A DNA stretch of 64,000 bases, taken from Bradyrhizobium canariense. GTDB lineage: Bacteria > Pseudomonadota > Alphaproteobacteria > Rhizobiales > Xanthobacteraceae. Below the pieces are notes generated by a model. The model worked only from the letters and a program-made list of their open reading frames with translations, was not told where the DNA came from and ran no database searches. The translations under genes and the position numbers were made by a program. Positions 7,669 through 15,412 of the stretch are shown piece by piece (position 1 is the first letter of the stretch; every line of letters starts with the position of its first letter). Location of the stretch: assembly GCF_019402665.1 (NCBI RefSeq), contig NZ_VSST01000037.1, positions 247,326 through 311,325 on the forward strand, given 5' to 3'.

Positions 7669-8085
7669 TCAGTTCGCCGCCATGAAGATGGAGAGGCCGA
7701 AGCCGGTCAGATGGTGCAGGGCCTGGTCGACACCGATCAGGGTCCAGAACCAGGGATGCGCAAGGTCGACGCCGAAATTGGCCGAGACGAGGCCCTTGGC
7801 GCGGTCGATCGTGATGTGGATCACGAAGTCGATCAACGCCACAAACCAGAATCTCGGCGCCACGATCAGGATCAGCGGCAGCGCAACCGCGAGGTGAACC
7901 AGGCAGTGCACCAGGAGCGGCAGCGCCCAGCCGTGCTTCTGGTCCTTGCCGTGCGCCATCCAGGCGGTCTGGAGGACGAAATCGGCGATGATGTGCTTGA
8001 AGGTGAGCAGCAACATCCAACCAATGAGCACTTCGACCGGAGCCGCCGATGACAGGGGTGGAAACGACAAGGCCGACGCCCTCAT
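7669..8085 (-). CDS. DUF3307 family integral membrane protein
   Basis: A 138-residue protein with about four hydrophobic segments (VEVLIGWMLLLTFKHIIADF, LLVHCLVHLAVALPLILIV, FVALIDFVIHITID, ALHHLTGFGLSIFM). The conserved polar pattern HIIADFVLQT, LVHCLVHL, DFVIHITIDRAKG and DQALHHLT matches the DUF3307 family. The many buried His and Asp residues suggest a metal or small-molecule site, but no activity is known. It is monocistronic between a family F repeat and a 336-base non-coding region. Confidence 0.85.
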   Translation of the reverse strand: MRASALSFPPLSSAAPVEVLIGWMLLLTFKHIIADFVLQTAWMAHGKDQKHGWALPLLVHCLVHLAVALPLILIVAPRFWFVALIDFVIHITIDRAKGLVSANFGVDLAHPWFWTLIGVDQALHHLTGFGLSIFMAAN

Positions 8086-8421
8086 TGACGTGACAGGAAG
8101 AATCGGAGCGTTCAGCGCAACCTCTTCCTGGACCGGTCAAATCGCCGGGACCTGCGATTTATGACATCTCCCGCGACGGAATGCAGCCGGGGGGAACCGG
8201 AAAATCGCCAACTGTGGCTAACTGGTGATAGGATGGCCAATCGCCGCGGCCGACTTGAGTAAGGTTACCTTCGGCTCGGAATTTGCATTCCGCGGGCTGC
8301 GCGCTATCATCGCCGGTAGAGAATATCGTTCTTTTTTCAGACGTTTACGAATTGCAGGGCGACCGCAGCGATCACATCCGCGAGCCGCCCGCCACCGGAA
8401 GCATAAGGCCAGAGTGCTGCC
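8086..8421. other. 336-base non-coding region ahead of the TAXI gene
   Basis: No convincing gene is seen; a 66-codon frame at 8225 has poor codon use and an Arg/His-rich product. The region is less GC-rich than its flanks near 8300-8350 and contains one small perfect hairpin, CGGAAT/ATTCCG, at 8277-8292. It presumably holds the divergent promoters of the DUF3307 and TAXI genes, but I see no clear -35/-10 pair. Confidence 0.5.
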
Positions 8422-9867
8422 ATGAGTACTGAGGGCCCGACCTCATCGCCGATCGAGCCACCGCCCCGGCGAGCCAAGGTGATCAAGACCAACCAGCAGC
8501 AGGTCTTCCTCTACGTCGTGCTGACCCTGCTGTTGTCGCTTGCCACCGTCTGGGGCGGCCGCATGCTGGTGCACAATTCGGAAACGCTGACCTTTGCCGT
8601 CGGCGCGCCCAACAGCGATGAGGCGCTGTTCGCAGCCAAGCTCGCCGCCGTCCTGAAGAACAACGCCTCGCGCTTCCGGATCAAGATCGTCAACAACGCC
8701 GACAACGCCAAGGCGATCGCCCAGTTCGACCGCAAGCAGGCCGACCTCGCGGTGCTCCGCACCGACGCCAAGGTGCCGCTGCGGGCACGCACGCTCGCGA
8801 TCCTCGAGCACGATCTCGTGCTGCTGCTCGGGCCCGGCAACAAAAAGATCAAGTCGCTCGCCGAGCTGAAGAAGAAGAAGGTCGCCGTCCTCGCCGACAG
8901 CGAATCCTCGCTCGCCTTCGTCCGCGGCATCCTCGACATTCCCGACGGTCCGGACGCGGCGAAGATCCAGATGGCGCCGCAGGGCGCAACGCTCGACAAG
9001 CTGTTCGCGCCGGCGAGCGGCTTTGGCGCGGTCGTCGCCATCGTTCACGCCTCGCGGGCGGTGCGGGACAAGGCGTATGAGCAGGTCGCCAGGCGTGGCG
9101 GCTTCACACTGAACGCGATCGACGAGGCGAAAGCGCTGGCGCGCAGGATCCCCGGCATTTCCAGCGAGACGCTGACGGCGGGGACGCTGTCTGCATCGCC
9201 GGAAATTCCCGACGACGATCTCGACACGATCGGTCTCGAATGGTTGCTGGTCGCCCAATCCAGGATGTCGCCGACGGCGGCCGGGGAACTCGCGCGCACC
9301 GTCTACGAGAACAAGTCCGCGCTCGGGCTCGACAGCGGCTTTGCCAGCAGAATCGAGCCCGCCTCCGTCGAGAAGGACGCCTTCGTGATGGCGCATCAAG
9401 GGGCGGCCGACTACATCAACGACGACACCAAGTCGTTCATGGATAAGTACAGCGACCTGATGTATCTGGGCGCTGCCGCGCTCAGCGTCATCGGCTCGAT
9501 CTTCGCCGCGATCTACGCCAAGATCACCCGGATCGCGCCGGAGAAGGCGAGCGAGCTCTCCACCGCCATTCTCGACATCGGTGAGCGGATCGAACACGCT
9601 CATTCGCTGGACCAGCTCGAATGTCTCCAGGACGAGCTGGAAGGCATTTTACGCGGCGCCGTCATCGGCCTCAGAGACGGCACGATCAGTACCGACGGGC
9701 TCGACACGTTCAAGCTCGGCTACGAATTCGTCCGCGACGAGATCGGCATGCGCCGCGACTACCTCAAGCGCCATGCCGGCGAGGGCGAGAAGGCAGCTCA
9801 GGATGTGGCCCCTCCCCACCACGACGAGAGCAATGTCGTGGTGGTGAAGACAGCTCAGAGTGCCTGA
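8422..9867 (+). CDS. TAXI-family solute-binding protein with two membrane segments
   Basis: A 481-residue protein. A transmembrane helix at about residues 29-48 (FLYVVLTLLLSLATVW) anchors a TAXI-type binding domain (LTFAVGAPNSDEALFAAKLA, with IKSLAELKKKKVAVLADSES as the hinge region). A second helix near residues 350-370 (YLGAAALSVIGSIFAAIYAK) is followed by a cytoplasmic helical tail. Ordinary TAXI proteins are about 320 residues, periplasmic, and encoded with a TRAP permease. This one is longer, anchored at both ends, and has no TRAP permease beside it. It may sense rather than transport a ligand (inference). Confidence 0.82.
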   Translation: MSTEGPTSSPIEPPPRRAKVIKTNQQQVFLYVVLTLLLSLATVWGGRMLVHNSETLTFAVGAPNSDEALFAAKLAAVLKNNASRFRIKIVNNADNAKAIAQFDRKQADLAVLRTDAKVPLRARTLAILEHDLVLLLGPGNKKIKSLAELKKKKVAVLADSESSLAFVRGILDIPDGPDAAKIQMAPQGATLDKLFAPASGFGAVVAIVHASRAVRDKAYEQVARRGGFTLNAIDEAKALARRIPGISSETLTAGTLSASPEIPDDDLDTIGLEWLLVAQSRMSPTAAGELARTVYENKSALGLDSGFASRIEPASVEKDAFVMAHQGAADYINDDTKSFMDKYSDLMYLGAAALSVIGSIFAAIYAKITRIAPEKASELSTAILDIGERIEHAHSLDQLECLQDELEGILRGAVIGLRDGTISTDGLDTFKLGYEFVRDEIGMRRDYLKRHAGEGEKAAQDVAPPHHDESNVVVVKTAQSA

Positions 9868-9888
9868 CCTATCGAAGCTCGACTGCGG

Positions 9889-9934
9889 CCATCCTTCGAG
9901 ACGCCCGCCTGCGGCGGGCCGAGCGACCGGGGGG
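9889..9934. repeat. truncated copy of the family F repeat
   Basis: CCATCCTTCGAGACGCCCGCC followed by GCGGCGGGCC repeats the left end of the element at 7526-7637, without the matching right end. Confidence 0.6.
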
Positions 9935-9997
9935 CCCTAGTCCGGGAACCGTCCCCGTCCACAACCGTTTGTTCTCGGATCAACCGGAGACCGCGCC

Positions 9998-10216
9998 ATG
10001 CGTGCACTCCTCATCATCTTCCTGCTGGGAATGTTGGCGGCGGTTGGCTATTTCGCTTATTCCGCGATGACGGTCGAGGGCGAGCCGATCCCGACGGAAG
10101 GCTATGTGGCGCTGGCGCTGGGGGCCGGGTTTTCCGTTGTTGTCGGCATCGGCTTGATGGTGCTGCTGTTCTTCAGCAGCCGTCGCGGCTACGACGAACC
10201 GCCGCATTTCAAGTAG
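9998..10216 (+). CDS. small two-helix membrane protein, 72 residues
   Basis: The product has an N-terminal hydrophobic helix (ALLIIFLLGMLAAVGYFAY) and a second one (GYVALALGAGFSVVVGIGLMVLLFF), joined by a short polar loop with GEPIPTEG, and a charged tail SSRRGYDEPPHFK. I recognise no family. An ACCGGAG ribosome site lies eight bases before the ATG, and codon use is normal. It precedes the K+ channel gene by 112 bases in the same direction, so it could be co-transcribed with it, but no functional link is shown. Confidence 0.7.
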   Translation: MRALLIIFLLGMLAAVGYFAYSAMTVEGEPIPTEGYVALALGAGFSVVVGIGLMVLLFFSSRRGYDEPPHFK

Positions 10217-10328
10217 CGGCGCGTGGCCGGCGGACGCGCCCGTCGTTGACGACCTCGGCCCGGGCAGGCACTTTGGCACCGAGGTTCCAGCCGGGGACCG
10301 CAAAGACAAAACCGAGCCGCCGTCCCGC

Positions 10329-11438
10329 ATGTCCAAGCCGCTGATCTCCGCTATGGCCCAGTTCGCGGCCGCCACAGCCGGCCGCAACATGACCAGGGCG
10401 GCCTACGTGGCCGTCGCCGTCGGCGTGCTCGCCATGGTGCTGCTGACGGTCAACCCGGCCTATGAGACAGCGCATCGCTGGGTCGATGCCCTGCTTTGGA
10501 CCTGCCTCGTCTACTTCGTGTTCGAATGGGTGGTCCGGCTACGCCATATGGCGCGACAGGGGCGCCTTGCACTCTACATGTCCTCCTCCGCCGGGCTGGT
10601 CGACACAGTCGGAGCGTTGGCTGTGCCGGCCGCGTTGATTCTCGGGATCGAGCCCAGGACGGCGTGGCTGCTCAGCGTGCTCTGGGTGCTGAAGGTGGTG
10701 CCCGGCATTCCCGGCCTGCGGCAGCTCCGCCGCGTGCTGGTGCTGGAATCGGGACCGCTGGTCAGCGTGCTCGTGATCTTCCTGATGGTGGTCTTCCTGG
10801 CCTCGGTCGCGGAATATTTCCTGGAGCGGGACGTGCAGCCCCAGACTTTCGGCAGCGTCCCCGCCGCACTGTGGTGGGCCGTCGCAACCCTGACGACGAC
10901 GGGCTATGGCGACGTCGTGCCGGTGACGCCGCTGGGCCGCATGGTGGCCGCGCTGGTGATGATCTCCGGCCTCGGTGTGTTCGGCCTCTGGACCGGCATC
11001 CTGGCGACCGGCTTTGCCGCCGAGACCCGGCGTGACAACTTCCTCAAGACCTGGGAATCCGTCAGCAAGGTGCCGTTCTTCGCGGCGCTTGGGCCGGCCG
11101 CCATCGCCGACGTCACCCACATGCTGCGCACCATGGAGCTGCCGGCGCGCACCATGATCATCCGCAAGGGTACGCAGGGCGACTGCATGTATTTCATCGC
11201 CGCCGGCGAGGTCGAGGTCGACCTGCCCGGCAAGAAGGTGCAGCTCGGCGACGGCGCCTTCTTCGGCGAGATGGCCTTGCTCGGCAACAATTTGCGCGGC
11301 GCCAATGTCTCGACCACCAAGGTGTCGCGGCTCCTTGTGCTCGACCTCGTCGACTTCCGCGTGCTGATGGCACGGCATCCCGATCTCGCCGAGACCATCG
11401 ATGCAGAGGCGAAGCGGCGCACGCTCGAAAACAAATAA
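10329..11438 (+). CDS. cyclic-nucleotide-gated K+ channel, MloK1-like
   Basis: A 369-residue six-helix channel. The pore helix and selectivity filter read LWWAVATLTTTGYGDVVP, with K+-type GYGD at about residue 195. It is followed by inner helix S6 and, without a long C-linker, a cyclic-nucleotide-binding domain at about residues 240-360. That domain has the phosphate-binding cassette GEMALLGNNLRGANVS, whose Glu and Arg contact the cyclic nucleotide. The order and many residues (ERDVQP, FGSVPAALWWAV, GILATGF) follow the Mesorhizobium loti channel MloK1. The S4 region has few basic residues, so voltage gating is unlikely. It lies in the inner membrane and would open on cAMP or cGMP binding. Confidence 0.93.
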   Translation: MSKPLISAMAQFAAATAGRNMTRAAYVAVAVGVLAMVLLTVNPAYETAHRWVDALLWTCLVYFVFEWVVRLRHMARQGRLALYMSSSAGLVDTVGALAVPAALILGIEPRTAWLLSVLWVLKVVPGIPGLRQLRRVLVLESGPLVSVLVIFLMVVFLASVAEYFLERDVQPQTFGSVPAALWWAVATLTTTGYGDVVPVTPLGRMVAALVMISGLGVFGLWTGILATGFAAETRRDNFLKTWESVSKVPFFAALGPAAIADVTHMLRTMELPARTMIIRKGTQGDCMYFIAAGEVEVDLPGKKVQLGDGAFFGEMALLGNNLRGANVSTTKVSRLLVLDLVDFRVLMARHPDLAETIDAEAKRRTLENK

Positions 11439-11450
11439 ATGGAGACAAGA

Positions 11451-12236
11451 ATGTCGGATATCACCGACGCGGCCTCTGGCCCCGTGCTCGAAATCACCGG
11501 CGCACGCGCCACCATTCGCCTCAATAGGCCCCAACATCTCAACCGGCTCCAGGCCGAGGATCTCGGCGAGCTGGTCAGACTGTTCGACCGGGTCGAGGCC
11601 GATCCCGCCATCCGCGTGCTGGTGCTGACCGGCACGGGACGGGCCTTCTCCGCGGGCTACGATCTCAATTCCGTTGCCGAGCGTGCCGTCAGTGCCAACG
11701 AGCAGCAGAGCGCGGGCTCGGCGTTCGAGGTCGTCGTCAACCGGCTGGAGGATCTCGGCGTACCCACGATCTGCCGGCTCAATGGCGGCGTCTATGGCGG
11801 CTCGACCGATCTCGCGCTCGCCTGCGATTTCCGCATCGGGGTCGATACCGCGGAGATGTTCATGCCCGCGGCCCGGCTCGGGCTGCACTATTACAGCAGC
11901 GGCATCAAACGCTACGTGACGCGGCTCGGCGTCGACAATGCAAAAAAACTGTTCCTGACCGCGCAAAAGATCAGCGCGCCGGAGATGCTGCGGATCGGCT
12001 ACCTCACCGATATGGTGGCGGTCGAGTTTCTGGACGAGGAGGTCGACAAGCTCGCCAACATTCTCGCCGGCAACGCTCCGCAGGCGATGCGCGGCATGAA
12101 GCGGGCGATCAACGAATTCGCCCGCGGCGAACTCGACCAGCAAGCCGCCGACCACCGTCACCGCGACAGCATGCGCGGCGACGAGATCAAGGAAGGCATC
12201 AAGGCGTTCGCGGAAAAACGACTGCCTCGGTTTTGA
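11451..12236 (+). CDS. enoyl-CoA hydratase/isomerase family protein
   Basis: A 261-residue crotonase. The oxyanion-hole segments are RAFSAGYDLNSV (about residues 63-74) and NGGVYGGSTDLALACDFRIG (about 108-127). The acidic pair of true hydratases is not obvious, so isomerase or another crotonase activity is possible. An in-frame ATG at 11439 directly follows the channel's stop, but GGAGAC lies between the two ATGs at correct spacing for the second, so 11451 is chosen. It probably shares the channel's transcript, although no metabolic connection is evident. Confidence 0.85.
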   Translation: MSDITDAASGPVLEITGARATIRLNRPQHLNRLQAEDLGELVRLFDRVEADPAIRVLVLTGTGRAFSAGYDLNSVAERAVSANEQQSAGSAFEVVVNRLEDLGVPTICRLNGGVYGGSTDLALACDFRIGVDTAEMFMPAARLGLHYYSSGIKRYVTRLGVDNAKKLFLTAQKISAPEMLRIGYLTDMVAVEFLDEEVDKLANILAGNAPQAMRGMKRAINEFARGELDQQAADHRHRDSMRGDEIKEGIKAFAEKRLPRF

Positions 12237-12300
12237 GTGAGATGGACATTATTTCGCAACAGCGCGCCACACCCTCAGTGTCGTCCCGGCCTAGTGCGCC

Positions 12301-12945
12301 TTACCCACCGGCAGCCGCAGCATGCTGCGCAGCCATCTCGGCATCGGCCGCAGTGATACGCTGGAACGCCGGCCGCGCCGTCATCCGTTCGGCATAGCGG
12401 ACGAATACATCCTTCTTCGGCACGATACCGAACATCATGGTCCAGCTAAACGCAACACCCCAGAGAACATCCGCGGCCGTCATGCGTTCGCCGAGCAGAT
12501 ACGGCCCCTTCGACAGCTGCGCCTCGAGCGCGCCGAGCATGACGTCATAGTCGGCATACGGCGATTGCGTGATCGGTGCCGGCTCGCGCTGCATGAACTT
12601 GTCGATCAGGGCCGGCTCGAAGGATGAGCCGTAATAGGCGATCCAGCGCAGATAGGGGCCGCGCAGCGGATCGTTCAGCGCAGGCGTCAGCCCCGCCTCC
12701 GGAAAAAGATCGGCGAGGTAGATGGTGATCGCGACCTGCTCGGTCACAAGCTGCCCGTGGTGGCGGATCGCTGGCACCTTGCCGAGCGGGTTGATGGCGA
12801 GATAGGCCGGCTGGCGCTGCTCGCCGGCCTTCATGTTGAGGACATGAAGATCATAAGGCGCCCCCAGCTCCTCCAGCAGCACCCGCGTGCCGGTGGCCCG
12901 GGTTTGCGGCGAATAATATAACGTGATGCGGTTCGGATCGGTCAT
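12301..12945 (-). CDS. glutathione S-transferase
   Basis: A 214-residue canonical GST. The N-terminal thioredoxin fold has ITLYYSPQTRATGTRVLLEE with the active Ser/Thr region near residues 10-14. NPLGKVPAI gives the cis-Pro, and VTEQVAITIYLAD replaces the usual ES-glutathione loop with EQ. The helical domain contains YLLGERMTAADVLWG, the N-capping box. An upstream in-frame ATG at 12957 exists, but GGAGA sits between the two ATGs and points to 12945. It is divergent from a WYL regulator, with a perfect 13-bp-arm palindrome between them, and is the obvious target of that regulator. Confidence 0.9.
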   Translation of the reverse strand: MTDPNRITLYYSPQTRATGTRVLLEELGAPYDLHVLNMKAGEQRQPAYLAINPLGKVPAIRHHGQLVTEQVAITIYLADLFPEAGLTPALNDPLRGPYLRWIAYYGSSFEPALIDKFMQREPAPITQSPYADYDVMLGALEAQLSKGPYLLGERMTAADVLWGVAFSWTMMFGIVPKKDVFVRYAERMTARPAFQRITAADAEMAAQHAAAAGG

Positions 12946-12986
12946 AGCGGTCTCCATCTGGCCGGCTGGCGATGGCGTTGTAGCGG

Positions 12987-13017
12987 ACCATACCTGACAT
13001 CCTGTGTCAGGTATGGT
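12987..13017. promoter_or_regulatory. perfect inverted repeat, operator of the GST/WYL divergent pair
   Basis: ACCATACCTGACA and its exact complement TGTCAGGTATGGT are separated by five bases. The site is 41 bases upstream of the GST start and ends 10 bases before the regulator ATG, so binding would block both genes. The core TGACATCCTGTGTCA shares ACATCCTGT with the site at 5896-5919 beside the other WYL regulator. Confidence 0.75.
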
Positions 13018-13027
13018 TTAAAGGATC

Positions 13028-14047
13028 ATGCGCGCGAGCCGGATGCTGTCGATCCTCACCACCCTGCAGGCCAAGGGGCAGGTCACCGCGCCCGAGCTCG
13101 CGGAGGCCTGCGAAGTCTCGGTGCGCACGATTTACCGCGACATCGACGCGCTCGCGGCGTCCGGCGTCCCTGTCTATGCCGACCGCGGTGCGGAGGGCGG
13201 CTATCGCCTGCTCGACGGTTATCGCGTGCGGCTGAATGGTTTGTCGCAAAGCGAGGCGGAAGCGCTGTTTCTGGCGGGATTGCCGGGCCCGGCGGCGGCG
13301 TTCGGGCTGGATGCGGCGATGATCGCCGCACAGAATAAGCTGATGGCCGCCCTGCCCGCCAATTTGCGCGAAGACGCGGGACGGATGCAGGAGCGTTTTC
13401 ATCTCGACGCGCCGGGCTGGTTCGGCGAGGCGGAAGAACCCAAGCATCTGCGCACCATCGCCGCCGCGACCCTGCGCGGGACACTGATCAAGATCCGCTA
13501 CCAGAGCTGGCGCGCCGAGAAGCACCGCCGCGTCGCGCCGCTCGGTCTCGTGCTGAAAGGTGGCAGTTGGTATCTCGCAGGTCTGGTCGACGGCAGCGTG
13601 CGGACCTATCGCGTCGCGCGCGTGCTCGACTGCACCGCGCTTGACGATCGCTGTGAGCGGCCCGCCGGCTTCGATCTCGCCGCCTATTGGCGGGACGCAA
13701 CGCTGCGTCTCGAGGCCGAGATGCATCCCAATGTCGCGGTCGTTCGGCTGTCGCCCTTCGGCGTGAAACTGCTCGACGCGCTGAGCCAGCCTTACGTCAG
13801 GGCGCGTACGCAGCTCGAAGAGACCTCGGATGCGGACGGCTGGCGCATTGCCAGAGTGCCGACCGGCAAGACGTCATGGCATGCCGCCGCCGAATTGTTG
13901 CGGCTCGGGCCCGAGGCCGAAGTACTGGACCCGGCCGATCTGCGCGAGAAGATGGCCGAGCTGACAGAGGCAATGGCCGTGCGCTATCGCGCGGCGCGGA
14001 AAACAGGACGGCGGCGCAATGCTCCGCGACCGACGAAACACTCCTGA
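13028..14047 (+). CDS. YafY-type transcriptional regulator with WYL domain
   Basis: A 339-residue regulator with an HTH_11 domain at residues 1-55 (RMLSILTTLQAKGQV, then ELAEACEVSVRTIYRDIDAL) and the GGYRLLDGYR wing. The WYL domain core is IKIRYQSW, GLVLKGGSWYLAGLVDGSVRTYRVARV at about residues 155-200, with a C-terminal WCX-like extension. Family members sense a small ligand and usually repress a divergent gene. The ATG lies 10 bases downstream of a perfect palindrome, giving almost no leader, so autoregulation is likely. It is longer than the regulator at 5963 and only distantly similar. Confidence 0.92.
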   Translation: MRASRMLSILTTLQAKGQVTAPELAEACEVSVRTIYRDIDALAASGVPVYADRGAEGGYRLLDGYRVRLNGLSQSEAEALFLAGLPGPAAAFGLDAAMIAAQNKLMAALPANLREDAGRMQERFHLDAPGWFGEAEEPKHLRTIAAATLRGTLIKIRYQSWRAEKHRRVAPLGLVLKGGSWYLAGLVDGSVRTYRVARVLDCTALDDRCERPAGFDLAAYWRDATLRLEAEMHPNVAVVRLSPFGVKLLDALSQPYVRARTQLEETSDADGWRIARVPTGKTSWHAAAELLRLGPEAEVLDPADLREKMAELTEAMAVRYRAARKTGRRRNAPRPTKHS

Positions 14048-14147
14048 AACACGATTCTCCCCTCCCTTCATGAACGCATCCGCGTTTCGGCTCGACCGAG
14101 ATGCAGGGACACAACAACGGCCCTTTGCGCCATACTGGAGAATGAAG

Positions 14148-14381
14148 ATGTTTCGTAAGCTTGCACTTGGTCTGATCGCCGCCGGCTCGCTCGGCGTTGC
14201 CGCTCTCGCCCCCACTGCCGCGTCGGCCCACGGCTTTCACCATCACTGGGGTCCCAGCTGGGGCTTTGGCGGCGTCTACGTCAACAGCGGCGTCAACAAT
14301 TGCTATCAGGAGCGCGTCGTCCAGACCCGCCACGGCCTGCGCGTCCGCGTCGTCAACGTGTGCGCGTACGGGATCTACTGA
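14148..14381 (+). CDS. small secreted protein with His-rich N-terminus, 77 residues
   Basis: A signal peptide is evident (MFRKLALGLIAAGSLGVAAL, then APTAASAHG, cleavage after ASA). The mature 50 residues begin HGFHHHWGPSWGFGG and end with a two-cysteine segment (NNCYQERVVQTRHGLRVRVVNVCAYG) that could form a disulfide. GGAG lies seven bases before the ATG at 14148 but only one base before the in-frame ATG at 14142, so the later start is preferred. I do not know its function; His-rich, Gly-rich periplasmic proteins of this kind are common in Bradyrhizobium. A terminator follows. Confidence 0.75.
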   Translation: MFRKLALGLIAAGSLGVAALAPTAASAHGFHHHWGPSWGFGGVYVNSGVNNCYQERVVQTRHGLRVRVVNVCAYGIY

Positions 14382-14401
14382 TATCTCGTATTCACGACAA
14401 A

Positions 14402-14430
14402 GCCCCGATCGCACCGCGATCGGGGCCTTT
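14402..14430. terminator. bidirectional intrinsic terminator
   Basis: A perfect 11-bp stem, GCCCCGATCGC and GCGATCGGGGC with a three-base loop, stands between convergent genes. It has a short T run on each strand (CTTT on plus, CTTTG on minus), so it can end both the small secreted-protein gene and the desaturase transcript. Confidence 0.8.
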
Positions 14431-14449
14431 GCGCGTCAACTTTCTTCGG

Positions 14450-15397
14450 CTAGCCGGCCTGTCTATGTCGCCGAAACCAGGCCCACGTCTCGCGCGTCGT
14501 CCTGATGTAGCCGCGGCCACGATGGACGATCTCGCCGTCGACGATCCCGTTCAGCTTCGGCAGCGCGTGGAACGGGATCGAGGGATAAGCGTGGTGCTCG
14601 ACATGATAGGGCATGTTCCACGCGATCCATTTGACGATCGCGCCGGTGTAGGTGGTGCGCGTGTTCTGGAATGCGCTGCGGGTACGCTCGCAGCCGGTGT
14701 GCTCGGCGTAGAGATAGGGCCGCAGGAAGAACTGCCCAATGATCAGCGGGACGATCCAGACCCAGAGCAGCAGCGCCGACGAGAACCACAAGGACAGAAC
14801 GAGCAGCAACGCATAGAGCGCGGCATAGACGCGCGCCTCGGTGACGATGATGGCGCGCCTGTTCTCGGGAATCCAGGGCACGACGACCTTGCCGGTGACG
14901 GCATGGCCGAGCATCAGCCGCAGGCGTCCGGCGACCTGAAGCACGCCGCTATAGGCGAGCGCGAGCTGCGTGTCGGATTTCGGTTTCACGCCGACGACCA
15001 GTTCAGGGTCCTTGTCCGGATCCTGGGTGTAGCGGTGATGGTCCCAGTGAAACAGGCAATAATATTCGTAAGGCAATCCGATGATGAAACCCGAGAGGTA
15101 GCCGACCACGAGGTTGAGACCGCGGCTCTTGAACGCCGTCTTGTGCGCGGTCTCGTGCACGGCCATGAACAGGAAGGCGACGAGATAGCCCTGCACCGCT
15201 ATCAGCGGCAGCGCCCAAAAGACACCCCAGGTCGAAGAGACCCTCCAGATCAGCGCGCCGACTAGTACGACGAGGCCGTAATGGCTGAGGCTTTGCGCGG
15301 CACCTCTGAGATTGGAGCGCACCGACAATTCCCGCAGCATCGTCGGCGCCAGCGGCTTCAAGCGATGGCCGGACTCTGAAATCGTTGCGTCGCTCAT
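14450..15397 (-). CDS. membrane fatty acid desaturase family protein
   Basis: A 315-residue integral membrane di-iron enzyme. The three His boxes are HETAHKT (about residue 81), HWDHHRYTQ (about 117) and HVEHHAYP (about 260). Hydrophobic stretches lie between them at about residues 40-75, 95-112 and 195-230. It would use O2 and a ferredoxin or cytochrome electron donor to desaturate or hydroxylate a lipid chain. The position of the boxes fits the delta-12/beta-carotene-hydroxylase-like superfamily. The substrate cannot be told. The start lies 15 bases after the stop of the MetX-like gene, so the two form an operon. Confidence 0.9.
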   Translation of the reverse strand: MSDATISESGHRLKPLAPTMLRELSVRSNLRGAAQSLSHYGLVVLVGALIWRVSSTWGVFWALPLIAVQGYLVAFLFMAVHETAHKTAFKSRGLNLVVGYLSGFIIGLPYEYYCLFHWDHHRYTQDPDKDPELVVGVKPKSDTQLALAYSGVLQVAGRLRLMLGHAVTGKVVVPWIPENRRAIIVTEARVYAALYALLLVLSLWFSSALLLWVWIVPLIIGQFFLRPYLYAEHTGCERTRSAFQNTRTTYTGAIVKWIAWNMPYHVEHHAYPSIPFHALPKLNGIVDGEIVHRGRGYIRTTRETWAWFRRHRQAG

Positions 15398-15412
15398 GAT
15401 CGGATGCCTGTC

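Noticed and set aside
8225..8425. 66-codon plus-strand frame before the TAXI gene
   Set aside because: Arg/His-rich product, no ribosome site and atypical codons; overlaps the next start region.
10539..12161. 540-codon minus-strand frame across the K+ channel and crotonase
   Set aside because: It spans two well-supported plus-strand genes and their junction; no motif and no ribosome site were seen.
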